From Planctomycetaceae bacterium (GTDB lineage: Bacteria > Planctomycetota > Phycisphaerae > UBA1845 > UTPLA1): a stretch of DNA of 64,000 nucleotides. How positions within the stretch are numbered: the first letter of the stretch is position 1; each line of letters starts with the position of its first letter. The stretch lies in NCBI GenBank assembly GCA_011525745.1, contig WYBU01000087.1, positions 1 through 64,000 of the forward strand. Direction: 5' to 3'. A program made the translations under genes and the position numbers. The notes under the pieces were generated by a model. The model was given only the letters and a program-made list of their open reading frames with translations. It searched no databases and had not been told where the DNA came from. Shown in pieces: positions 55,037 to 63,446 of this stretch.

Positions 55037-55906
55037 TCATTCATCTTTTTTTTGAATAATCACGAAATCCGCCGCGACATGTTTCACCGCCGACAGCCAG
55101 GCGGAAGGCAACGGCCATCGGCGAACGCGGTTCGCAAGGGGGCTGTCGGCGTACTTGTGGGCGGAAGCATACAGGTTCGCCCTGCGAGCATGTGCCGTGA
55201 CGGGTCGAACCGTGTAATGCGTTCGATTCGCCAGCGGGCAAGAGTAGCTCCGTCCCATGATTCGCTGGGAGACCCACCGCTTCAGCCGCATCGGCAACGC
55301 GGAAACCAAGGGCAGGCCGAAGTGGGCGTCACGGTGCAGGTTGGGAAGGGCCAGCGCCGTTTGCACAACCGCCCAGCCATTCGGCCGCAACACGCGATGC
55401 ACCTCATGGAAGAACGTTGACAAATCGGCCACGTGGTCGATCACGGCCATTGCCAACAAGGCATCGTATTCCCGATCCGCAAGCGGCCAATTCCGGTTTA
55501 CGTCGAACAGCTCCCACTCCAACCTTCGTTGCGAACGAACGTTGTGAATGGTTCGCTGCAACTCGGCGTAGCCATGATCACGAAAGTCGACCAGCGTTAC
55601 GTCCATGCCGAAGGCGATCGCCGCGCATGCATCGCCGCCGTGGGCCGCGCCGACATCCAGCAGATTGCCGCCCCGGATGGGACCGATCAGGTATTCGATC
55701 TCACTCAGCAGCTTGATACCGCGGTCGAAACGGCCCAGTCGCCAGGCAATCTGGGCGGGCGTCGGACCGGCGGCGAGTAGGGCCTGTTCGTATGCGGCCC
55801 GCACTTCATGGGCGAACTCAGGGCCGGATTGGCTTCCGCCGCGCGGCGAACGGCCCGCCTCGGTCGCTTGTTGGAGCACGTCGGTTCCGGCGGCCAGGAT
55901 GCTCAT
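55037..55906 (-). CDS. SAM-dependent class I methyltransferase
   Basis: A 289-residue enzyme with the SAM-binding strand GNLLDVGAAHGGDACAAIAF (motif I), the acidic DVTLVDFRDH (motif II), the LLAMAVIDHVADLSTFFHEV region and VLRPNGWAVVQTALA (post-motif strand). It belongs to the ubiE/small-molecule branch; the N-terminal ~55 residues are helical (AHEVRAAYEQALLAAG). The acceptor is unknown. ATG 55906 is preferred over longer in-frame extensions, which run into the nuo promoter region. It is divergent from the complex I operon, so the 188-base gap controls both. Confidence 0.82.
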   Translation of the reverse strand: MSILAAGTDVLQQATEAGRSPRGGSQSGPEFAHEVRAAYEQALLAAGPTPAQIAWRLGRFDRGIKLLSEIEYLIGPIRGGNLLDVGAAHGGDACAAIAFGMDVTLVDFRDHGYAELQRTIHNVRSQRRLEWELFDVNRNWPLADREYDALLAMAVIDHVADLSTFFHEVHRVLRPNGWAVVQTALALPNLHRDAHFGLPLVSALPMRLKRWVSQRIMGRSYSCPLANRTHYTVRPVTAHARRANLYASAHKYADSPLANRVRRWPLPSAWLSAVKHVAADFVIIQKKDE

Positions 55907-56014
55907 CTCTAGATATCGGCTCGCCCGGGTGGAGGAACCAGCACGGGCCTCCAACGGCGTTCCTGGAGGGACGGCGTGGAAACCTCGTTGAAGCGCTTCC
56001 GACTTTTTTGCCCT

Positions 56015-56044
56015 TTGCAAGTTTCCGGGGAGGCTCGCTATATT
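56015..56044 (+). promoter_or_regulatory. Sigma-70 promoter of the nuoHJKLMN operon
   Basis: TTGCAA (56015-56020), an 18-base spacer and TATATT (56039-56044). Predicted start about 56051, inside the operator that follows. Confidence 0.55.
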
Positions 56045-56060
56045 TGTGAACTTATTCACA
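56045..56060. promoter_or_regulatory. CRP/FNR-family operator over the nuo transcription start
   Basis: TGTGA-ACTTAT-TCACA is a perfect match to the TGTGA-N6-TCACA CRP half-site pair. It touches the -10 element and covers +1, a position typical of repression by a CRP/FNR-type protein. Confidence 0.55.
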
Positions 56061-56094
56061 GGGACCGGATTCCCGACGACGGAGAAGCGACTCG

Positions 56095-57984
56095 GTGACA
56101 CATGCCACACTTCCGTGGGTTGAACGCTCCCCCGACTTTTGGTCGCGCATTCGCCTTCAAGCGCAGGCGTTGTTGCTGTGCGGCGGCGGCGCCATGCTCG
56201 TGGTCGCGGTTTTCGGAATCGCGCTGCTGATTCAGGGTCGGGACGACGGCGTCGTTTTCTGGTTCAGCGTGCCCGCGCCGATCGCATTCGGCGCGTTGTT
56301 GCCGTTGGCCGTCGGCGCCCTCATTGCAGGCGGACTCATTCGGCGCGGCTGGTTGCTGTCGCTGATCGTCGGCGGTCACTTCATCGCGGCCGGGATTGTC
56401 AACTATCTGATCCTCGAGTGGCTGAAATTCGACGCCTACGTCCTTGGAATACTGCTGCTGCTCGTGTTTCCCGCGCTAGGCTGCGCGACGCTGCTGACGG
56501 GGTTTCTGGCGGTTACGTTCTATCGCGTCTTCGCCCTGATTCTGCCGCGCGCGGCGCCGATCCTTTTCTTCGGCGGCGTCGCGGCGCTGTTGATCGTCGT
56601 GCCCTGGTTGCACGCGCTGCTCTTCGAGTTCATCAAAGGGCTGATGCAGTCGGAGCTGGGCCGCAACGAGGCGGTGACTTTCTTCGGCGGCGGGCTGACG
56701 ATCGCGGAACTCAGTTCGATTTCACCGATCCTGGCCGATCGATGGCGATTTCTCGCTTATCTGCTCTGGCCGCTACAGTTCGACGTGGTGCGCGACATCG
56801 TGTGCCTGGGCGGCGTGCTCGGCTTCATCAACGTCATTCCGCTCTTTACGATCTGGTGGGAGCGCAAGGTCTCGGGTCGCATTCAGTCACGGCTGGGGCC
56901 GATGCGCGTCGGCGGCTGGCACGGCTGGGCGCAGTCTTTTGCCGACGGCATCAAGCTGATCTTCAAGGAAGATTTCGTTCCGCCGCAGGGCGACAAGGCG
57001 CTGTTCCGGCTGGCGCCGTATCTGACGTTCGTGCCGGCTGTGTGTGCGTTTATCGCGTTGCCGTTCGCGACGTTGTGGGCCTTCCGCGCGCTGGACGTGG
57101 CGCTGGTGTTCATTCTGGCGATGCTGGGCATCGAAGTCGTCGGCGTCATCATCGCGGGCTGGGCCAGCAACAACAAATGGTCGGTCTATGGCTCGATGCG
57201 CGAGGCGTGTCAGATGGTCTCGTACGAAATCCCGATGGGCATGGCGTTGCTGATTCCCGTGATGACCGCGGGCACACTGAGCCTGACGACCATCGTCGAT
57301 GATGCTCATTTCGGCCAGACCGGCGGCTTTTGGACGTGGATGGTGTTCCGCAATCCGTTCTGCTTCGCGGCGGCGCTGGTTTACTTCGTCGCTTCGCTGG
57401 CCTCGTGCAAGCGGGCGCCGTTCGATCTGCCCGAATCGGAGAGCGAGCTGGTGGCCGGCTTCCTGACCGAATACAGCGGCTTCCGATGGTGCCTGTTCTT
57501 TTTCGCCGAGTACGCGGCGATGTACGTCGTCTGCGGTCTGTGCACGATCCTGTTCTTCGGCGGCTGGAGTTCGCCGTTGCCCGCCGCGTGGGCGCTGACG
57601 AGCGACAGCCTGTTCGGACGCGCGGCCAACGGCGTGCTGTTCAGCGGGCCGCTGTGGTTCGTACTCAAGAGCGGACTGCTGCTTTACGTGCAGATCTGGG
57701 TGCGCTGGACGCTGCCGCGCATCCGCATCGACCAGGTGCTCTACGCGTGCATTCAGGTGATGCTGCCGCTGACGATGGTGTTGCTGCTGGGCAACACATT
57801 CTGGATTCTGCTCGAACAGCAGGGCTGGGGGTGGTTTACGGCGTTGACCGGGATCGTGAACTGGGCGCTGGCCGCTTTCGGCGTGATCGTGTTTGTGGTC
57901 TGCCTGTACTGGATCATCCACGGTTACGTGAACAATCGCCGCCTGGTCGGAACGCTGGCGATCGAGCACCTGCCGGGGGCGTGA
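56095..57984 (+). CDS. nuoH: NADH-quinone oxidoreductase subunit H with N-terminal membrane extension
   Basis: The C-terminal ~400 residues are NuoH, the proton-pumping subunit next to the quinone site. They include FTIWWERKVSGRIQSRLGP with MRVGG near residue 253-275, ADGIKLIFKEDFVP, SYEIPMGMAL, and the quinone-cavity loop FDLPESESELVAGFLTEYSG. Before them are about 220 extra residues with roughly five hydrophobic helices (about 24-48, 58-82, 86-108, 114-140, 153-180) absent from ordinary NuoH, so the gene is nearly twice the usual length. GTG 56095 has GGAG ten bases upstream. It is the first gene of the operon. Confidence 0.93.
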   Translation: MTHATLPWVERSPDFWSRIRLQAQALLLCGGGAMLVVAVFGIALLIQGRDDGVVFWFSVPAPIAFGALLPLAVGALIAGGLIRRGWLLSLIVGGHFIAAGIVNYLILEWLKFDAYVLGILLLLVFPALGCATLLTGFLAVTFYRVFALILPRAAPILFFGGVAALLIVVPWLHALLFEFIKGLMQSELGRNEAVTFFGGGLTIAELSSISPILADRWRFLAYLLWPLQFDVVRDIVCLGGVLGFINVIPLFTIWWERKVSGRIQSRLGPMRVGGWHGWAQSFADGIKLIFKEDFVPPQGDKALFRLAPYLTFVPAVCAFIALPFATLWAFRALDVALVFILAMLGIEVVGVIIAGWASNNKWSVYGSMREACQMVSYEIPMGMALLIPVMTAGTLSLTTIVDDAHFGQTGGFWTWMVFRNPFCFAAALVYFVASLASCKRAPFDLPESESELVAGFLTEYSGFRWCLFFFAEYAAMYVVCGLCTILFFGGWSSPLPAAWALTSDSLFGRAANGVLFSGPLWFVLKSGLLLYVQIWVRWTLPRIRIDQVLYACIQVMLPLTMVLLLGNTFWILLEQQGWGWFTALTGIVNWALAAFGVIVFVVCLYWIIHGYVNNRRLVGTLAIEHLPGA

Positions 57985-58036
57985 GGCGAAGGTCCGGCGG
58001 CGCGTGGGCGTGGTGTCATGAGGGAAGGCTGAATCG

Positions 58037-58534
58037 ATGTTCGAAGCCGTCATGTTCTATCTGTTCGGAGGCGTGGCCCTGGTCTCGGCCATCGGCTGCG
58101 TGGCGTCGTCGAACATCGTGCGCGTGGCGTGCTGGCTGCTGGGCGCGCTGGGCGGCGTGGCGGGACTGTACTTCCTGAATTTCGCGAACTTGCTCGGCGC
58201 AATTCAGTTGATCGTGTATGCGGGCGGTACGTTGCTGCTGATCATTTTCGGCATCATGCTGACGAGCAAATCGCCGTGGATCACGTACAACCCGAAGCGG
58301 TGGGAGGTCGTGACGGCGGTGTGCGTGGGCGCGGCGCTGTTCGCGGGGACGGCGATCGCGACGCTGTCGGCGGGGCTGAAGCCTGGCGAAGCGCCGATGA
58401 CGGCCAACGCGACGGTGAAGCAGATCGGCACGGAGTTGCTGACCTCCTACCTCGTGCCGTTCGAGGCGGCGTCGGTGCTGCTGCTGGCGGTGCTGATCGG
58501 CGCGGCGTACCTGGCGCGGGCGGAGAAACGGTAA
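58037..58534 (+). CDS. nuoJ: NADH-quinone oxidoreductase subunit J
   Basis: A 165-residue membrane subunit with five hydrophobic helices. It starts MFEAVMFYLFGGVALVSAIG, and the characteristic NLLGAIQLIVYAGGTLLLIIF segment forms the broken TM3 helix with a pi-bulge linked to proton channel gating. The acid found in the centre of some NuoJ is not obvious here. Length is normal. It follows nuoH directly; nuoI, which lies between H and J in most bacteria, is absent. Confidence 0.95.
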   Translation: MFEAVMFYLFGGVALVSAIGCVASSNIVRVACWLLGALGGVAGLYFLNFANLLGAIQLIVYAGGTLLLIIFGIMLTSKSPWITYNPKRWEVVTAVCVGAALFAGTAIATLSAGLKPGEAPMTANATVKQIGTELLTSYLVPFEAASVLLLAVLIGAAYLARAEKR

Positions 58535-58536
58535 AC

Positions 58537-58845
58537 ATGACCATCGGACTGACGCACTACCTGATTCTCTCCGCCGCCATGTTCGCCTGCGGCGTGATGT
58601 GCATGATGCTCAAACGGAACGCCGTCGGCGTGCTCGTGGGCATCGAGTTGCTGCTGAACGCGGCCAATGTGAACTTCGTCGCGTTCGCGCGCTACCGGAC
58701 GGGCGCCATGGATGGGCAGATCGCGGCGGTTTTTGTGATTCTGCTGGCGGCGGCCGAGGCGGCCATCGCGATTGCGATTTTCATGAATTTCTACAACAAC
58801 GCGGCGACGATCGACGTGGATCGCGGCGCGACGTTGAGAGGGTAG
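58537..58845 (+). CDS. nuoK: NADH-quinone oxidoreductase subunit K
   Basis: A 102-residue three-helix subunit. The second helix GVLVGIELLLNAANVNFVAF contains the glutamate needed for proton transfer, and EAAIAIAIFMNFYNN in the third helix carries the second conserved glutamate. ATG 58537 is two bases after nuoJ. The usual small-subunit order J-K-L is kept. Confidence 0.95.
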   Translation: MTIGLTHYLILSAAMFACGVMCMMLKRNAVGVLVGIELLLNAANVNFVAFARYRTGAMDGQIAAVFVILLAAAEAAIAIAIFMNFYNNAATIDVDRGATLRG

Positions 58846-59015
58846 CGGATGGCGGCTGTGCTTCATTCCCGCGCAGGTTGGAGGCGTGCCGCGCGAAACG
58901 AGGCGCCCGCAAGTAATCGTTGCGCCGCCACAGCAGAGATCGGGTGCGCTGCATAAGCGACGGGTTGATGCACGCACCGGCAGAATGACACCGCCCACGA
59001 GGCGCGGCAGGAAAT

Positions 59016-61544
59016 ATGAGTACGTTTGAACAATATCTCGCGATCGGCGTCGTGATACCGCTGATCAGCTTTGTGATGCTGGCGTTCTTCGGCCACCGCA
59101 TCGGCAAGCCGGCGGCCGGCTGGGTCGCCACGGTTGCGATCATGCTGAGCTGCGTCCTGTCCGGCATGGTGTTCTTCCGCTGGATGGGACTGCCGGAGTC
59201 TGAGCGGACCGAGCTGACCGCCGGCGCCGCGCGCTACACGTGGGCCTATCTCGGCACGCTGCCGATCACCGTGGGGGTCAAGCTCGATTCGCTGACGGTG
59301 GCCATGTATTTCATGGTCACGTTCGTCGCCGGCTTCATCCACGTCTTCAGCATCGGCTACATGGCGGGACACAGCGACGAGGTCGACGGCGTCAGCAAGT
59401 ACCATCGCTTCTTCGCCTATCTGTCGCTGTTTTGCTTCAGCATGTTGGGACTCGTGATCAGCAGCAGCCTGCTGTTCATGTTCATCTTCTGGGAACTCGT
59501 CGGTCTGTGCTCGTACCTGCTGATCGGCTTCTACTTCGACCGCAAGTACGCTTCCAACGCCGCGATGAAGGCGTTTATCACGAACCGCGTCGGTGACTTC
59601 GGCTTTCTGTGCGGACTGATGCTGGTCGTGTTGTACCTGGGCACGTTCGATCTCGACCAGGCCGCCGTCACGTTCGAGCTGGCGTCGGTCAATGCGTCCG
59701 AAGCGCCGATGGCGCACACGTCGGCGTTCGCGCAGGACTGGATGGCGCGCGCCGGGCCGGAAGCGGCGTCGACCGCCAGCGCCAACGCGACCCGCGCGAT
59801 GGCCCTGTTCACGATGCCGGTCGGGTTTCTGGGCTTCGGCTTCACGCTGGCGACACTGATGGGCATCGGGCTGTTTTGCGGGGCGATCGGCAAGAGCGCC
59901 CAGGTGCCGTTGCAGGTCTGGCTGCCCGATGCGATGGCCGGTCCGACGCCGGTCAGCGCACTGATCCACGCCGCGACGATGGTGGCGGCGGGCGTCTATC
60001 TCGTCGCGCGCATCTACCGCCTGCTGACGCCGTCGGCGCAGATGTTCATCGCCGTCATCGGCTGCGCGACGCTGACGATCGCCGCGCTGATCGCGATCGT
60101 GCAGACCGACATTAAGAAGGTGCTGGCCTATTCGACGCTGTCGCAGCTCGGATACATGATCTTCGGCATGGGCGTCGGCGCGTGGACCGCGGCGTTGTTC
60201 CACCTGATCACGCACGCCTTCTTCAAGGCCCTGATGTTCCTCGGCTCCGGGCAGGTCATCGAGGGCTGCCATCACGAACAGGACATCCGCAAGATGGGCG
60301 GATTGCGCAGCAAGATGCCCGTCACGTGCTGGACGTTCTTCATCGGCGTGCTAGCCATCGCCGGATTCGGGCTGCCCGGCGCGCACCTGGGCGTCGGCGG
60401 TTACTTCAGCAAGGACGAAATCCTGGCGGTTGCCTACGACCGCTCGCATCACTGGGACGTCGGCGAACACATGCCCGAATGGATGGACCCCCACGCGCCC
60501 GCGGTTCCGCACGAGCGGCGCGAGGGAATGCGGCTGGAGCCGCACGGGGCGGCGCCGATTCGCGCGGGGCACGGTCTGGTCGCCGGCGCCAGCGCCTCGG
60601 CCGAGGAGGGCCACGGCGAAGACGTTCATTCCGCCAGCGCCAGGCTGCCCATACTTCAGAACATGCCACCGCTGCCCAGGGGAATGTTCTGGCTGGCGCT
60701 GATCATCGCCTACGTGACGCCGTTTTACATGATGCGCTGCTGGTGGCTGACGTTCATGGGCAAACCGCGCGATCATCACGTCCACGAACACGCGCACGAA
60801 ACGCCGATGATGTACGTGCCGCTGATCGTGCTGGCGATCGGCACGTTCGTCTCGAGCTATCTGTGGTTCCGGCCGCTGCTGGCGCATGTGGCGCCGGCGG
60901 CGACCGACGCCGCGATGGTCGTCGGTCTGGATGGCGCGGCCGAGGCGGGACACGCGGCTGCCGCGGGCGAGTTCATCAATCTGCATGCGGCGCACGAGTT
61001 TCTGAATCCGCGCGTCGGCTGGTCGTGGCTGGCCGGCTTCCTGGTTGCGTGGCTGATCTATCGCAGCGGGCTGGCGACCGCTCAAAAACTCGTGAAGCTG
61101 CCGTTTGTCGGCACGGCCCATCACGTGCTCGAGAACAAGCTCTATTTCGACCACGTGTACGACTTCGTCCTGGTGCGCGGCTGCGTGGGTCTGGCGAAAC
61201 TGTGCCGTTACGTGTTCGACGCGCTCGTCGACGGCATCGTCAACGTCAGCGCGGCGCTGACGGCGCGGTTCGCGTCGTGGACCGGCCGGCAGCTCGACAT
61301 GCCGATTCAGCGAGGCGACCTGGGACTGGTCGACGCGGTGGTCAACGGCGTGGCCGAGGGGATGTTCCGTCTGGGCGACGGCGTGCGGCGGCCGCAGTCG
61401 GCGGGGCGCATCCGCGTTTATGTGATGGTTGCGGCCGGTTCGGCGGCGATCGTGCTGCTGGCCGTGTTGTTCGGGCCGCAGATTGTGGATGGGATCAGCG
61501 CGTGGATGAAGACGACGGCCGAAGCGAAGGCGAGCGTGCCCTGA
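59016..61544 (+). CDS. nuoL: NADH-quinone oxidoreductase subunit L
   Basis: An antiporter-like proton-pumping subunit. Landmarks are MFIFWELVGLCSYLLIGFYF (TM5 glutamate), the broken helix region LPDAMAGPTPVSALIHAATMVAAGVYL, the lysine in DIKKVLAYSTLSQLGYM, and FKALMFLGSGQVI. At 842 residues it is longer than usual (about 600-680). A His/Ala/Gly-rich insertion (about 480-550, PHAPAVPHERREGMRLEPHG) lies in a loop, and extra sequence follows around the lateral helix at the C-terminus. ATG 59016. Part of the nuoH-N operon. Confidence 0.95.
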   Translation: MSTFEQYLAIGVVIPLISFVMLAFFGHRIGKPAAGWVATVAIMLSCVLSGMVFFRWMGLPESERTELTAGAARYTWAYLGTLPITVGVKLDSLTVAMYFMVTFVAGFIHVFSIGYMAGHSDEVDGVSKYHRFFAYLSLFCFSMLGLVISSSLLFMFIFWELVGLCSYLLIGFYFDRKYASNAAMKAFITNRVGDFGFLCGLMLVVLYLGTFDLDQAAVTFELASVNASEAPMAHTSAFAQDWMARAGPEAASTASANATRAMALFTMPVGFLGFGFTLATLMGIGLFCGAIGKSAQVPLQVWLPDAMAGPTPVSALIHAATMVAAGVYLVARIYRLLTPSAQMFIAVIGCATLTIAALIAIVQTDIKKVLAYSTLSQLGYMIFGMGVGAWTAALFHLITHAFFKALMFLGSGQVIEGCHHEQDIRKMGGLRSKMPVTCWTFFIGVLAIAGFGLPGAHLGVGGYFSKDEILAVAYDRSHHWDVGEHMPEWMDPHAPAVPHERREGMRLEPHGAAPIRAGHGLVAGASASAEEGHGEDVHSASARLPILQNMPPLPRGMFWLALIIAYVTPFYMMRCWWLTFMGKPRDHHVHEHAHETPMMYVPLIVLAIGTFVSSYLWFRPLLAHVAPAATDAAMVVGLDGAAEAGHAAAAGEFINLHAAHEFLNPRVGWSWLAGFLVAWLIYRSGLATAQKLVKLPFVGTAHHVLENKLYFDHVYDFVLVRGCVGLAKLCRYVFDALVDGIVNVSAALTARFASWTGRQLDMPIQRGDLGLVDAVVNGVAEGMFRLGDGVRRPQSAGRIRVYVMVAAGSAAIVLLAVLFGPQIVDGISAWMKTTAEAKASVP

Positions 61545-61576
61545 GCGGCCAATTGCGAGGGTTATTCGAGTTCGTC

Positions 61577-61775
61577 TCATCGTCCAACCCACCGCTGTGC
61601 GGTGGGCCACGCGGTGCGACACGAGCCGCGAGCGCAGGCGCTGCGGTATTGGCTTGGATGCCTCCAGCGGCGGTGGTAACGCGGGAATGGATTCCCGCGG
61701 GGCATGAGTGCGAGCTAGGAATCTCGCACCAGCGAAGTGGGAGTGGGTGCGAGGTGGGAATCTCGCTCCAGCGTT
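61577..61775. repeat. REP-like repeat mosaic between nuoL and nuoM
   Basis: The 294-base gap between nuoL and nuoM holds repeat words rather than genes: ccaccgctgtgcggtggg (hairpin near 61581), ggattcccgcgg near 61690, and two copies of gtgcgag-n-t-gggaatctcgc-ccagcg (61714 and 61748). The gap is exceptional within an otherwise compact operon and could create a processing site. Confidence 0.55.
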
Positions 61776-61838
61776 ATGAAGGGCCAGGACAATCGCCCCG
61801 GCGGCCGTGACGGCCGGGGGTACATGGGACGCTGAATC

Positions 61839-63446
61839 GTGAATTCGTCAACGTTACTGAACTGGATCATTTTCCTCCCGACGATCGGCATGGTCGCCGT
61901 GCTGATCGTGCCCAGAGCGCTGATCCGCGCGACGGCGCTGATCACGGCGCTGGCAACGTTCGTGTTGTCGCTGTACCTGTTCCCGCCGTTCCTGCAACAG
62001 CAGTTCGGCACGGGCTACGGCACGCCGGAGTCGTTGCACTTCGTTTACCGCATCCCGTGGATCAGCGCGGGCGGTTTCACCATCGACTACTTCGTGGGCA
62101 TCGACGGCCTGTCGTTCCCGCTGATCGTGCTGACGACGCTGATCACGCTGCTGGCCTGCGCGGCAAGCTGGAACTTCGACGAGTGGAAGGTCAAGCGCGG
62201 CATGCGCGGCTACTTCGCGCTGTTCCTGCTGCTCGAAACGGGCATGTTGGGCACGTTCGCCGCGCTCGATTTCTTCCTGTTCTACCTGTTCTGGGAAGTG
62301 ATGCTGCTGCCGATGTACTTCCTCATCGGCGTCTGGGGCGGCGCGCGTAAGGAATACGCCGCGATCAAGTTCTTCATCTACACGCTCGTCGGTTCGGTGC
62401 TGATGCTGGTGGCGCTGCTGGCGATGTATTTCAAGGCCCAGGCGGCCGGGCATTCGACCTTCGACATCATCGCCTACGCCGTCACGCCCCAGATCGTCGA
62501 GGCGTTCAACGATCCGGCGCCGATCCTGGGCTTCAAGTCGGTGACGTTCGGCATCGCGATGTTCTTCCTGCTTTACATCGGGTTTGCCATCAAGATACCC
62601 GTGTTCCCGTTCCACACGTGGTTGCCCGACGCCCACGTCGAAGCGCCCACGCCGATCTCGATGATCCTGGCCGGCATCCTGCTGAAGATGGGCGGCTACG
62701 GTTTGCTGCGATTCTGCTATCCGCTGTTCCCAGCGGCCGGCAAGTATTTCGCATACGCGCTGGCGCTGCTGGGGGTCATCAACATTATTTACGGCGCGAT
62801 GTGCGCGATGGCCCAGACCGATTTCAAGAAGCTCGTGGCCTACAGCTCGATCAGCCACATGGGCTTTGTCCTGCTGGGCCTGGCGATCATGACGACAACC
62901 GGCTTCCAGGGGGCCATGTTCCAGATGCTGGCCCACGGCATCAGCAGCCCGATGTGCTTTTTCCTCGTCGGCGTGATTTACGACCGGGCGCATCACCGCG
63001 AGATCAACAAGTTCGGCGGCCTGTGGCTGTCCATGCCGAAATACGGCTCGATGGCCACGCTGGGCTTCTTCGCTTCGCTGGGCCTGCCCGCTTTGTGCGG
63101 ATTCATCGGCGAATTCTGGGTGCTGATCGGAACCTTCCAGGCCGGCGGCGTGCACCCGGAGTTCACCTGGGCGATGCCGATGGCGATCGTGGCGGCGACC
63201 GGCGTCATTCTGACGGCCGGCTACATCCTGTGGCTGATTCAGCGCGTGTATCTCGGTCCGTCCCGGCCCGAGTACGCGGACTTCCCCGACGCCGACGCGC
63301 GTGAGGTCGCCATCCTGACGCCCATGGCGGTGCTGGCGATTTTCCTGGGCATCCTGCCGCAGTTCACGTTCGATGTCATGAACGGCACGTTGGACAACAT
63401 CCTGAAGATCGCCGAGTCGACCGTGACGAGGATGGCCGCGCTATGA
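61839..63446 (+). CDS. nuoM: NADH-quinone oxidoreductase subunit M
   Basis: A 535-residue antiporter-like subunit. It has LFYLFWEVMLLPMYFLIGVW (TM5 glutamate), the broken helix LPDAHVEAPTPISMILAGIL and LLKMGGYGLLRF, the lysine in QTDFKKLVAYSSISHMGFV, and PALCGFIGEFWVLIG. GTG 61839 starts the family domain (NWIIFLPTIGMVAVL). Its stop overlaps the nuoN start by four bases, which indicates translational coupling. Confidence 0.95.
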   Translation: MNSSTLLNWIIFLPTIGMVAVLIVPRALIRATALITALATFVLSLYLFPPFLQQQFGTGYGTPESLHFVYRIPWISAGGFTIDYFVGIDGLSFPLIVLTTLITLLACAASWNFDEWKVKRGMRGYFALFLLLETGMLGTFAALDFFLFYLFWEVMLLPMYFLIGVWGGARKEYAAIKFFIYTLVGSVLMLVALLAMYFKAQAAGHSTFDIIAYAVTPQIVEAFNDPAPILGFKSVTFGIAMFFLLYIGFAIKIPVFPFHTWLPDAHVEAPTPISMILAGILLKMGGYGLLRFCYPLFPAAGKYFAYALALLGVINIIYGAMCAMAQTDFKKLVAYSSISHMGFVLLGLAIMTTTGFQGAMFQMLAHGISSPMCFFLVGVIYDRAHHREINKFGGLWLSMPKYGSMATLGFFASLGLPALCGFIGEFWVLIGTFQAGGVHPEFTWAMPMAIVAATGVILTAGYILWLIQRVYLGPSRPEYADFPDADAREVAILTPMAVLAIFLGILPQFTFDVMNGTLDNILKIAESTVTRMAAL

